Assembly (NCBI GenBank): GCA_029204225.1
Contig: CM055096.1
Coordinates: 71,456,349 to 71,520,348 of the forward strand
Reading direction: 5' to 3'
DNA: 64,000 nt
Origin: Diphasiastrum complanatum
Taxonomy: Eukaryota; Streptophyta; Lycopodiopsida; Lycopodiales; Lycopodiaceae
Below the pieces are notes generated by a model. That model searched no databases. It was not told where the DNA came from and was given only the letters and a program-made list of their open reading frames with translations. The translations under genes were made by a program, and so were the position numbers. This document shows positions 1 to 11,100 of the stretch, one piece after another. Position 1 is the stretch's first letter. Each line of letters starts with the position of its first letter.

Positions 1-40
1 AATTATGAGCCTCCTCATCTTCCTGTCGACAAACACTATG

Positions 41-1340
41 ATGTTTTGTTGCCGTTTTTTGAATTTCCGATAATGCCCGCATTCTAAGTACTGTGGTTAA
101 AACTAGCTCTAACTTCATGCATTAATTATTTAAGCATTCCTAAATTACATGGATTAGTTAACTATCATTTGTTCTGCCAGCGAGATTTTTGAAAATTGTC
201 AAATTTTGGCCGAGAAAGCCAAAAAAATTTCCGTCTGTCAAACACTGTCCTAGTTCGTCACATATAGACACAATGTATTCGGCCACTTGGATGTTGAAAG
301 CATGCGAAGTCAACAAAACCATGCTGACACTGAAATGGCCCATTATAAGTTCTAATATCCCCTAATGTTTCACTATAAGGTTGACCATGCATCAAATATT
401 CAACTATCTCTACAGCCCGTTCAGGTACTCAATCAACATAAAACAATGTTGCATTTGGAAGATCATCATCAACTTTTGTATTATCCTGTGATGATTTGAT
501 CCATGATACATGATGATGTTTTCTCTTTTGAACTATTATACAAAAATTCAAAATCTTGCAACAATAGCAACCGTCTCGGGATTCTAGAAACCTATATTGC
601 AAGTCTTGTATACCAAAAATAAGAATGGCTAATGATTTGTATAGAAGGCCAAATGTGTGGCCATCAAATAATAACAAAAATTCTTAACAACAACTACCAT
701 TACCAATGCTTATCTTTCAATAGTAGAATCATTTTTTTTTTATGTCGTCCAACTGGCGGCTTGCAAATCTGATACCAAAATCCTTCTTATATTTGCTCAG
801 TTGATTCAATATTGCTCCTATTATGTATTTAGATGCATTAGTATGGACACAAAGTTCTATTGTCCAATTTGGTACTCATAAGATTGGTGTTGATATCAAC
901 ACATATTTCAATTTTTAGAAAGATTTTAATGCATTATATGTCCAAATTCGAATAATAGTAAGTTTATAAATTGAACGTGCCAAATCTTGCAAATGATAGA
1001 ATAAAGATTCAATATTAGTTTGCATGTCCCATAAAGATATAAACTTGGTGGCAGAAGATCATGACAATCGTTATGTTAGTTAGATCTATAGCTATGCCAT
1101 GTTGTGAATTCAAATGTCCCAACACCAAGCCATGTGTAACTCATGTATGATACTTCTCTAAATTCAAAGATATTGTAAGTTACAACATTGAGCAAACACT
1201 TTTTCAAGCTAAGATAGATGTTCCTTATCCATTCCATGAGAATAGAGATCATCCAAGTAGATATCCAAGAACTTTGCAAATACTCTTTAAATGTGAGCTG
1301 CATAACTCGTTGAAATATACTTGGTGCATTGATAAAGCAT
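41..1340 (-). pseudogene. Gypsy (Ty3) pol fossil: reverse transcriptase and RNase H remnants
   Basis: On the minus strand, about 1340-1076 reads as a broken reverse-transcriptase segment: a KEYLQ stretch followed in another frame by a YLDD-like block. About 880-650 reads as RNase H (VHTDASK, then SRQLDD) and a segment of the DGHTFGLLY type typical of Gypsy RNase H. Several stops and frame changes break the reading. The same fossil sits at 33,850-34,800 on the plus strand in the other arm of the inverted duplication. It is a dead fragment with no LTRs attached. The Gypsy assignment is moderately sure; the clade is not determined. Confidence 0.6.
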
Positions 1341-1439
1341 GACCCATTGGTATGAGATCATCTTTTACTAGATTAATCAGATGAAATCCAAACAACATTT
1401 ATCATATTTACTCCATAGGTGATTGGCATATCCAAGGTG

Positions 1440-1677
1440 TGCTCATTAGGACGTGAGATACACTTCCATTCTTCATCATGTCGACACATACAGTTTAATG
1501 TGCAATTAACAATTGTCAGAGCTTCACACAACCTTGTTATTCTCCCCAAGGATGTGACATTTGATTGGATATGGGAGACTTTTAGAAAGGCTACAACAAA
1601 TGATGAGGAAGTAATAGAGCATAAATTTGTAAGGGGATGTGATCTTCATGTAAGCAATCTAAACCCTTTGTATATTT
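1440..1677 (+). pseudogene. CACTA tnp2 C-terminal exon fragment
   Basis: Translation gives LPKDVTFDWIWETFRKAT followed by HKFVRGCDLHV. This lines up with the tnp2 genes elsewhere in the window: LPKQCTIEWMHETLQKAT and DFARGCEWKV near 45,480-45,620, and LPNQCTTEWMQDTLKN near 12,440-12,490. It is therefore a lone exon from the region between the transposase core and the C-terminal DUF4216-like domain. It lies beside Gypsy debris and has an inverted copy at 32,435-32,680. No other tnp2 exons are attached, so it was probably captured or left behind by deletion. Confidence 0.6.
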
Positions 1678-2139
1678 AACTACTTTTTTGTATTTGATTG
1701 ATGGCACACGTTAATCAAGATTCATTTCACTAAAAACTTTTGTTCTTTCTCATATAGTAAATAAAATATGATGCATAGTAGATGCATGAATGATATTTTC
1801 ATGTGGAGCCCATTGAAAAAACTAGAAGCACATTTTATTTATTATAGAACTTTTCACTCTAGAAAAACCTTTTGTGAAAATACCTTCTTTTACCTTTCAA
1901 CTATTCCATGTCCACATGGCCCAATAGTATGTGTCCATGTGTGTTGTTATGTAATGTGTATAAGCCCCCAAAATGTGAACACAGACTCTAGTTTTGGACA
2001 CGTCTAGAACTACCCAAAACTAGGTAAACTAATGTGCACAAATTTTGATATTGTGAACATAGATTATAGTTGTGCACAACTAAATTCGAATAGCCTTATA
2101 TATTTTTCTCTCTAAATGCTTTCTCTCCTATTTGGCAGT

Positions 2140-2178
2140 TCTTATAGGGTCTTCTTGGAATTTAAATCTCCTCTAATG
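2140..2178 (-). repeat. Terminal-repeat-like motif starting CATTAGAGGA (minus strand)
   Basis: On the minus strand this begins CATTAGAGGAGATTTAAAT and ends near ACCCTATAAGA. It is the mirror copy of the motif at 25,782 and resembles the ends of the MITE at 49,970-50,333 and the left end of the GDLK element at 40,830. Confidence 0.6.
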
Positions 2179-2524
2179 GAGTTGTGGCAAATTTTATTCA
2201 AGACAATTGAGTTCTGTTACGTTTTCATACTGAATCAATACTATCCTTCATTGCATTCAATTTTCGTCTCAGAATGTATGCGTTTCTGTATTTTTTTGTG
2301 ACTAATTTGAGAACAATTCACGAATAATTATTTGTCTGATAATTTTTTATGCTTAATTGTTTGGCTACGTAATCACTGTAGTACTGGCAATTTCAAAGTT
2401 AGTTACTATAAGTTCACACGTGATTTCTATCACTATTGTTTTGTTTGAAATTGATAGGCGTAGTCATGCATTGTAAAAGAGGAAGATAGTATATTCCACC
2501 ATGCACGAAAAGTTTTTTTTCTAG

Positions 2525-2930
2525 ACACCACGCGTGGCAGTGCCACGCTTGGAATTTTGCCATGCGTGGCAATATTTCAGAGACAATGATTTTTTATTGC
2601 CACGCATGGCAAAAAAAAAAAATAGGATGCGTGGCAGTGCCACGCTTTTTGATTTCTTTTTGCCACATGTGGCAATGAAAAAATCTCTGTCCCTGGAATA
2701 TTGCCAAGCGTGGCAAAAAAATGAATGGGCGTGGCACTGCCATGCAAATTTTTTTTTTTGGAAAAAAAAAAGTCCCAGGAACAGATTTTTTTTTGCCATG
2801 CGTGGCAATGAAAAAATCTCTGTCCCTGGAATATTGCCACGCGTGGCAAAAAAATGAATGGGCGTGGCACTACCATGCAGTTTTTTTTTTTGGAAAAAAA
2901 ATAAAGTCCCAGGAACAGACCCGCGTCCTT
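2525..2930. repeat. CACTA subterminal array, GCGTGGCA half-site
   Basis: The half-site GCGTGGCA recurs in both orientations. Tail-to-tail pairs separated by one base form 17-bp dyads at 2532-2548, 2629-2645, 2729-2745 (one mismatch) and 2862-2878 (decayed). Head-to-head pairs, TGCCACGCGTGGCA and variants, lie between them, for example at 2835-2848. Units of about 100-133 bp are tandemly repeated, with runs of T or A and a CCAGGAACAGA spacer. Arrays of short sites in both orientations just inside the ends are characteristic of CACTA elements, where the TnpA protein binds. The array lies beyond the 3' end of the tnpA-like gene at 3735-4826, which places it at that element's outer end. No CACTA terminus was found outside it. 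Confidence 0.75.
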
Positions 2931-3734
2931 TTTTTGGGAGAAAACGAGAGTGAATTCAGCTAAACATTTCTCATTTTTTGTTTAGAGAATGAGAGTGCAA
3001 GAGTTTTTTATGAGAAGATTAAGAGAGATAAAAGTGAAGAGATTGAATGTGAGAGTGAATGAGAGGAAGTGAAGATTGAATGAGATTGAAAAATAGAAAT
3101 AAATAAAGATAGAAAGAGAGAGATTGATTAAAATGTGAGTTGATGTTTTCATAGATTGTATGTAAAAGACTGTATGATAATGAATGTTACATTTGTATTT
3201 GTGATTACAATTTTCTTATGGATTGTAAATGTTTTAAAGTTATGTGCATTTAGGATTGTAATTCATAAATGTATTTAGAATTTAGTTTTTGAAGCTAAAT
3301 ATATGTTGGATTTATTAGATTTAGATTGATTATGAAAAACATTTTGTAACCAATGTGCATATTGTAACTAATGTGAGTTGATGGTTTTTTAGATTGTATG
3401 ATAGATAATGTTACATTTGTTTTTTTAATTTGTGATTAATACATTACTTAACTTACTAACAATTGCATGTTGGTGTTGATGTTGATAGGCCATCAAAAGA
3501 AGATCAATCACAAGTATCAACAATCATCAAGGGATACAATGAGGTATGTTTCAATATGCTCATAAATAAATTATTGCTTGTTTGATTCATTAATTGTTTG
3601 ATATCAAAGACAATCATGTACAAAATTACAAAAAACTTTTATATTTATGATAAAAAAAGAGTACATAGATTCAAAAATGGGGTATCAAAAGCCCCAACTT
3701 ATCTATCACATCACATAATAAACTAAATAGATAC
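2931..3734. other. Non-coding, tnpA 3' flank
   Basis: AT-rich sequence between the subterminal array and the tnpA-like stop codon. It contains a purine-rich stretch (GAGAGTGAATGAGAGG-like, about 2940-3130) that corresponds on the other strand to the pyrimidine-rich stretches at 55,280-55,360 and 61,050-61,140, supporting a shared element end. No gene is seen. Confidence 0.5.
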
Positions 3735-4826
3735 TTAATTATCTTCAATGGAATTTGCACCTTCATCTTCATCTTCCTCTTCCTTTTCCTCTTCCTCATA
3801 TTGATTCAATGGAACGTGTTCATCATCGGCCTCTCCGCTTGGTGCGCTTGATGTGGATCCTCTCTACAAAATTCAAAAAATACAAGCATTAGATTGAACA
3901 CCTTTTAGATTTAGTAATTCTAAAATACAAAAATCAATAAAAAACTAATTCTTACCAATGGCAATATCCCTTTTTCTTTCATGTGATCCACCAAAGCCGA
4001 GTATCCTTGGTGATACCCGATCTTGTATTCGGCTTTCGTAAAAGGCCTTCCGAAATCATTAATCTAAAGTCACAAAACAAACATTGATTAGTTAATAAAA
4101 CAATAACATAAAATAGAAACAATCTAAATTTACTTAAAATGAAATTAAAAAAAATTGCTAATTGGGCTTGGATATTGGCCTTGCCCTCCGAACCAAGATG
4201 TGATTGCTCCAATAGGGCAAACCTTGACCGCGTAGCCTCCTTTTGTTGCGCAAACCGATCAGGATTGGGATTTTTTTGTTCCACCTCAACTTTGCGCCAA
4301 TCTTTTTTGGAAGCCCAACTGGGCCTCCGCTTTCCCACTCTAATCATCCTCCTTTGGGCTTGTCGTTTGTGCCTAATATGAGTGCACATATTGGTTAAGG
4401 CCCAATTTCTATCAATTTTTCATCTTGATTAAACTCTTTATGCAACATGGCAATGATTCTATCTTTGTTGTCCTCATCTTGATTAGCCCAAGGGCTAAAC
4501 AAGTCATTGCCAAAGTATTTCATGGCAAGCTCTCTAATTCGACAAATTACAACATTGCCTCGTGCATTTATAATAATGCTACCATCCTCGTTAACATCAT
4601 AATAACGATTGGCAGATTTTTCACTTGGTGCATCTTGCGGCACCCTCTCTTGTTCGGATTCTCCTTTGGAAAGGCATAGAAATTTCAATCTATTCCTTTC
4701 GTCCGGAGATAATCTTTCATAAAACTCTTGAACTCGGTCTCCCAAGCCCGAGCTTCTTGCTCTTCCACTTGAGGAGCTTCGTGGCCTTCTAAAACCACTT
4801 CCACTTCCACTTCCGGATGTAGACAT
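3735..4826 (-). pseudogene. CACTA tnpA-like protein (Transposase_24-like), one frameshift
   Basis: Three exons on the minus strand: about 4826-4159, 4063-3956 (108 nt) and 3863-3735. The start is MSTSGSGSGSGFRRP, chosen because upstream in-frame codons come only from the GA repeat. Conserved blocks shared with the copy at 53,473 are LSPDERNRLKFL, a YYDVNEDG segment, KYFGNDLF, SKKDWRKVE, SHLGSEGKANIQ, then DFGRPFTKAEYKIGY in exon 2 and an acidic tail in exon 3. The WRKVE to SHLG layout resembles the plant Ptta/En/Spm Transposase_24 family, a DNA-binding accessory protein of CACTA elements. A one-base frameshift lies near 4405-4430, and the first donor is GC instead of GT. It lies divergent to the tnp2 gene at 8.2 kb and is probably not functional. 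Confidence 0.7.
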
Positions 4827-4879
4827 TTTGTGTGTGTAGAGAGTGTGTGTGTGTGAAAGAAATAAAAAAAGATCTTTAA

Positions 4880-5088
<209 letters not shown>

Positions 5089-5281
5089 GATGACAAGAAA
5101 ACTAAGATTAATGTGTGAAAGAGAGAGTGCTTAAAACTTAAAGCTAGAGAGCATGAAAGCTTAAAGAGAGAGCACAAAGAGAGATAACAAATGAAGAGAG
5201 CACTAAGAGAGAGCAAAAACCAAGAATGAAAATCCAATGTGAAAAGGTTCATTTTATAGATGAAATGAATTTCAAATTACG

Positions 5282-5362
5282 CATGGCAGAGCCATGGAAA
5301 TTTTGTTTGCCACTCATGGCACTGTCACACGTGGCTCTTCCACGTGCAGCACAATCATGTGA
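5282..5362. repeat. Decayed GCGTGGCA-type sites upstream of tnpA
   Basis: Degenerate pairs such as GCATGGCAGAGCCATGG and an ACACGTGGC/CCACGTG pair lie 450-540 bp upstream of the tnpA-like start. The related gene at 53,473 has its own small array (53,092-53,147) in the equivalent upstream position. This suggests that tnpA regulates itself, or that this is the second end of a roughly 2.9-kb element. Confidence 0.5.
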
Positions 5363-5670
5363 TTCCATGTGCCTCCATTTGAATATGTCATTTGTACTAC
5401 CAAAATATCAATTGTCATGAAACAAAAATGTGCAAATAAAAATATTTTGTGTAAATGTCATGAAGTAACAAGGTACAAATAATGACAAGATATGTCTTTT
5501 GTACACAATAAATTTATGCATTTCTATATCACCAAAATCAAGAATATTTTGTGTGAGGTGGCATGAAAAAAACTAAGAGAATAATTAAGTGTAGGTGGAT
5601 AAAAAATTAAAACATGATCTGTGTTTTATATAATCAAAAGTAATGTAGGCCTATATAGAATAGTCCTATG

Positions 5671-5728
5671 TTACAATGAGAGATTCTAATTTATAGTGTT
5701 TACAATGAGAGATTCTAATTTATAGTGT
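5671..5728 (+). repeat. Perfect 29-bp tandem duplication
   Basis: A 29-bp unit beginning TTACAATGAGAGATTC occurs twice in direct succession (5671-5699 and 5700-5728). Confidence 0.9.
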
Positions 5729-6249
5729 TTTCATCTTGGAGACCAAAGCAAGGTCAAAAATTCAATTGGCTAGATTTGGTGTGATAGTTGATTGAAGTTT
5801 CGTGTTCTAGCTAGATCTTGGTAGATCTTTCTAGATTTTGTTAGTGCAAACTTAGAGTGGAAAGTGACACAAATCTTGTTTAGAATCAATTCATTTTTTG
5901 GTTTACATGTCCATCATGGTATCAATAGTATCTTTCCTATTGGAATCAAGTGAGAGATTGATTCAATCCAACAATCATTCAATAATCACATCTCTCACAA
6001 CAATCATTCAATAAGGGTAGTTCTTGTTGGGGTTAATCTTACTCCTGCTCACTCATAGGAATACATGGGAATCACATAGGTGAAAAACTTGACTATGTCA
6101 GATTCATATATTTAGCATTCTTCACGCGTCTTCATTTCATGACTTGCAGAAATGAACCAACTCAATGACAATCGAATAAACTAACTCTGCAAAAATACAA
6201 GGAGTTTTCAGAAAGTAAGCAATTGGGGATTTGGGATATAGAATTTGGT

Positions 6250-6760
6250 GTATGATGTTTAGGGTTTAGGGTTTAGAGTTTAGGGATTAGGGCTTCAGAA
6301 CATGAATGGATGAATGAGTAGGAATAGTAATAGGAACAATAATAGGATGGGGATGAATTGTTTTGAAAATATGAATGAGATAGGCATATGAATATAGGTA
6401 CAATAAGAATGAATGATTTAATGTTGAAGGAATACAAAAATGAATGATGAATAAGAATAGGAATAGGAGGCATTGAATTGAATAGAATGAGAAATGTAGA
6501 ATGGATTCAAGATTGTGCATTTGTGTAGGGTTTGGGATACATGTTTTAGGATTCAAGTTACATGATTTGGCTTTTAGGGTATAGGATGTAGGGTTTAGGA
6601 TGTAGGACTTGGACTTTGGATTTTAAGATTGAAAGTATACGATTTGGAATTTGGGGTATAGTTTTAGATACAAGGTATACGATGCAGGGTTTAGGGTTTA
6701 GGATGTAGAATGTAGGATTTAGGGTTTAGTGTTTAGAGTTTAGAGTTTAGGAACATGAAT
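6250..6760 (+). repeat. Degenerate interstitial telomere-like repeats
   Basis: Two clusters, about 6258-6295 and 6575-6755, contain the plant telomere unit TTTAGGG in short tandem runs (for example GTTTAGGGTTTAGGGTTTAG) mixed with TTTAGGA, TGTAGGG and TTTAGAG variants. A stretch of GGAATAG/GAATGA-rich sequence separates them. Most units are diverged, so this is old interstitial sequence and not a chromosome end. Confidence 0.7.
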
Positions 6761-6879
6761 GGATGAATGAATAGAAATGGTTTAGACCCCTCTCATTTTA
6801 TCTTCCATTCACAAGATTGTTTTAGGAGGCTGTTTTAGTCCATATAGAGCCTTGTGTAATTTTCATACAAGATGTTCTT

Positions 6880-7430
6880 GACCTTCAATTTTGAGTGATA
6901 AGGTCCAAAATTGAACTACCTCGAGTGATACATTTATCTCATGTGATAAGAGTCAATTCCATCAATAAGATGTTGAGCTCAAAAAATTTGGAATGTACTA
7001 TACTTGAAATTGATTTAACTTAGTAATCAATTAGCCTTGTCGAACGCTAATGGCCAAAATTGCATGTTAAGCATTAAATTTCAACTAGCTTTAGTCATAG
7101 GCATGAAATGTGAGCTATCTAACTATTCTAAACTTAAAATTCTTCTAGTTTAATCATGCAAAGAGCAATCTCAAGGGGCCAAATTTGAGTTATAGCCTAT
7201 CTCAATTGACAAACATCAAATTGAAGCTATCTTGTGTGACATGGATCAATTCCATCAATAAGAGATGAAAATCAGCAATTTGAGTGCATTAAACTCAATG
7301 CTTGTTGATTTGATCATTCAATGAGCCATGTCGAGTGATGAGGATCAAAATTGAGCCTTCTCGCATGTAGGTATCAAATTCAAGTTATCTCGAGTGATAG
7401 AAATAAAATTTGAGCTATCGTGAGTGTAGC
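6880..7430 (+). repeat. Degenerate minisatellite around CGAGTGAT
   Basis: A loose recurring phrase, CGAGTGATNNNNATCAAAATTGAGCTATCT-like, appears at irregular spacing of about 40-60 bp (for instance near 6890, 6930, 7330 and 7395). Units are strongly diverged. Function is unknown. Confidence 0.45.
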
Positions 7431-7639
7431 TAGGTGGCAATTTCACACGTACGGAGGATCCACAAAGCATGTGATTAATCTCACTAAAGGATGTTTGATT
7501 GCACCAAACAAATGTTTGATTAGATCAAGAATGCTAGATTGCAAATATCAAGGCAAGAGCACACAATACATTCACCAAATGAACTCAAAACTAAAAATAC
7601 ACAAAATTTCATCAAAAGACTTAGATTCACATTGAGGTC

Positions 7640-7840
7640 AATGGCTTGATAATACAATAGGTCGAGTTCCAAGAGAAATCAATGGATCACAATGATACCT
7701 CTTAATGTGATTCAAAGAAAGCATTCTTGATCAGTGGTTTGGTGAGAAGATCGGCAATACATGAAGATGTTCCAATATGCTCCAATGTAATCTCTCTCCC
7801 AAAGACTTTTTCCAACTGGTATCATTGACATAAGTGACTC
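7640..7840 (-). pseudogene. Copia pol C-terminus fragment
   Basis: On the minus strand, the sequence from about 7795 down to 7700 reads ITLEHIGTSS then ADLLTKPLIKNAFFESH, the characteristic end of Copia RNase H. Nothing upstream remains in a readable frame and no LTR was recognised. Confidence 0.7.
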
Positions 7841-8152
7841 TTTATGAACCTGAAAATCATGCTTTTATCATACATGTGATGCCTTATGCTTGCCTTCTTG
7901 TTAGATGGAAGATCCATGTAGGATTTTCTATCAATGCATTGTATTCTAGGATCATAGCATCATGTCATTCTTTTGAATTCCAAGACATGGGCTTTGTTTT
8001 TCTGGGCCCCTAATGCTCATGTTTTAGAACTATCCTATTCTTCACAGTTAGGACTCTCAATTATAGTTTCATAAGTTAATCAAAGTTTGCTACTTTAGTT
8101 CTTCATTTATATATGATTTTTTTCTTTTGCAATATCTTTAAGTTGAGAAGTA

Positions 8153-11100
8153 TTGAGTAGATTCTTATTTTCTTTATTTATAATTTTTAGTCAAAGAATT
8201 GATACACCTCCACGAGATAGGAAAAAGGAACAGAGGATCAAAAGTTATCACAAAAGCAAGAACCGACGAAAAATGGCACAATTTGATAAATTGTTCAGAG
8301 AATCTTCATTGTCAAGTTCAGGCACTCAAGTTACATGGGATCCAGCAAAGGTATGATGTATTTGTAGTTTGCGCCTATTGAAATGTAAATTCATTCATTT
8401 TCATGTACATGAGATTGTAACATAAATTTAATCATTTGTTATCATTGTGTCATTGCAATAGTATCAAAGAGGGTATGACGAGAAGATATATTGGAAATGC
8501 AAACAATGTAAAGGATTAAAAATTCGAACAAGACGAATAGTAACAAAACATATTTGGGAGTATGGAGAACATGTGGAGGAAGAGTCTGCAGTTGTGGAGG
8601 TATATAAAGTTTTCTTTCTTGTAGCAATTTAATGGTTTAGTATTGATAATTATTAGACAAATTGCATTTTTGATGAAAAAGACATCTAACATTGGTGTAG
8701 TTTATCACTTTTGGAGAGATGTTCTTTGGTGTCACACTGCACAATTGATGATCTTACAAACAGAATCAAGGACATTGATTTTGGATCTTCTTTGGCATTA
8801 GATGATGCCCTAGTTGATGACGAGGATATCCATGATGTCACTAGTCACTATGCACCTCACGTTGATTCTATTCACTCCACCACACTCCTTCCACATCCTC
8901 TACTCCTTCCATTGGTCCTTCCACCTCCTCTACTCCTTTGAAAAAAAGAACAAGACTTGGACGCATTTTGACACAATTTGAAAATGAAAAAAAAAAATGT
9001 TGCGTACTCTCTGTACATATGTCAAAAATCTCTTTGATTCTTTGTTTGAGCCTGAACTTCCAACTGAATTAAAATCATTAGTGAAACCTTTTGATAGAAA
9101 TACCCTTGTTGGCCCACTATAGTACCATTACCGTTATATGGGACACCATTTTCATATTGGGGTCATATGTACATAATTAAACCTAGTGAGCATTTTCCAA
9201 ATGCCAGATTGGGCATATTTTCATTGATGAGCATTGAAGTTCCCTTGAATAGTGCCATCACATTGATGCCGTATGTAGGACCCCAATACAATTGGGGTGA
9301 TTGGCACGGTTTGTGTCGTCACCAATGGAAGATGCAAATATATGGTTTGAATACCAATCCATGTTCATTGGAGGAAAGGCGCATGCAAGGAAAGATAATT
9401 ACAAAGGCAAATCGAATGTACATTGATGGACGCCCAGACGTACATGGCAACATTGCAGCGTACATCAATAGTTCTATAGGCCACCCTTCTTTAACCAATT
9501 GTGATTTTGAGGAACGTACAAATGGACAAGAAGAGTTTTTTTCTAAAAATGTAAAGGGTACCTATGTGATGGTATGTGCGATTTAAACAATCAAATCTAG
9601 AGAGGAGTTATTCATAAAATATAGTTACAATCGTCCTTTTCCAAGATGTTTACAAAAGGCTTTGAGCCAAACAAATCCATGTACTTGATGAATCAGACAT
9701 ATAAATTCTTGAATGGATGTTTTTCATCTGCTAATTACATATGATGACATTGATTATGTTCAATGTATTCTATTATGATATGTGTTGAGTCCATTGTTAG
9801 ATATTGCTAGTTTGTATTGAAATTTCAATTTTCATGGATGATTTCACTAGATGTTGTCATATAATTAGGCATTTGTTTTTTTTTTATTGAAGGATTTTCA
9901 ATTATCATCTAGCTCTAGTGACACCAATAATAGCAGGCCACGAGCTAAATCCAAAAATAGGATGGCGTATGATGGTCCACATATAAATCAATTGTCTCGT
10001 CAACAGCGTAAAGGATTAAGACAAATGATGAAAATTGATGAAAGGCAAAATCATGATTATACAAATCGGCCTCAACGTCATCGTAGCTCTTCTGGATCAA
10101 GTTCAAGTGCAGACAACGATGCATCTATGCATGATGAAAATGAAATCATGGATAATTTAATAAATGATGTATACGAGCATCATGATGTGGAAGGATCACA
10201 AGTTGAAGAAGCTTTTGTGAGTGCCGAGGACAACATGTTAAGAGAAGAAATGAACACACCTCTATACCCTGGAGCGAAGACTTCTCGTTTGGCTACAACG
10301 TTGCTTTTATTAAACCTCCAAGCAAAATACAAATGGAGTAACACAAGTGTTACATCTTTATTTGGGTAAAGATAATTAAAAGATTTTCTATCTTGTGATG
10401 TATTTTGTCTTGCAAGCAAGTTTTGACTGTACATGTACTAAGTAAATTCATTTGGTTTTGTACATATTATTGTGTAAGATACTCCCAGAAGGAAACGCTA
10501 TGCTAGAGACAAGATCCGAGGCATGTAAGATGTTAAAGTCATTGGGAATGGACTACAAATTGCATCATGCATGTTCAAAGGATTGCATCTTGTATCGAGG
10601 TGAGTTTCAAGCACTTAGGAGATGTCCGATATGTGGCACTCCTCGTTATAGAGATGATTTACAAGGGATACTATTTCATGCAAAGTGCTACGACATTTTC
10701 CAGTAATTCCATTATTGCAACGAATGTTTCGTTGCAAGTCCCTTGCAGAGCTTATGGATTGGCATGCGAATCATCGTTCTTTAGATGCGATAATGAGAGT
10801 TCCCTCAGATTCACCTGCATGGAAACACATTGACAAACAATATCCAAGTTTTGCGGGTGATTCTAGAAATGTGAGGTTTGGGCTAGCAACGGATGGGGTG
10901 AATCCCTTTTCCGTGAAAGCAAGCACATGGTCTACTTGGCCCGTGGTTTTGGTGAATTATAACATACCACCTTGGTTGAGCATAAAAAGGGTCATCTAAT
11001 GTTATCACTTGTTATTCCTGGAAAACATAAAGTGAAAAATATGGATGTTTACCTTGCACCCTTAATTGAGGAATTAGAACTACTTTCGAAAGGGGTCCAA

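Larger units (their letters stand above)
41..2208 (-). repeat. Left arm of a large inverted duplication
   Basis: Read on the minus strand, this block matches 25,755-35,005 on the plus strand. Position 41 pairs with about 35,005 and position 2208 with about 25,755. Two stretches are present only in the right arm: a young Copia element (26,155-32,313) and about 1.05 kb near 32,785-33,835. The left arm bridges the second at about 1340, where TTATC meets AATGC. Homology continues about 30 bp beyond the terminal-repeat-like motif at 2140-2178, so the duplication includes flanking DNA and is not simple re-insertion of one element. The first 40 bp of the window do not match the right arm. The content is fossil Gypsy and CACTA sequence. 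Confidence 0.85.

Noticed and set aside
2521-2963. Several overlapping 80-107 residue reading frames on both strands
   Set aside because: They are translations of the palindromic GCGTGGCA array, hence similar peptides on both strands. No coding evidence.
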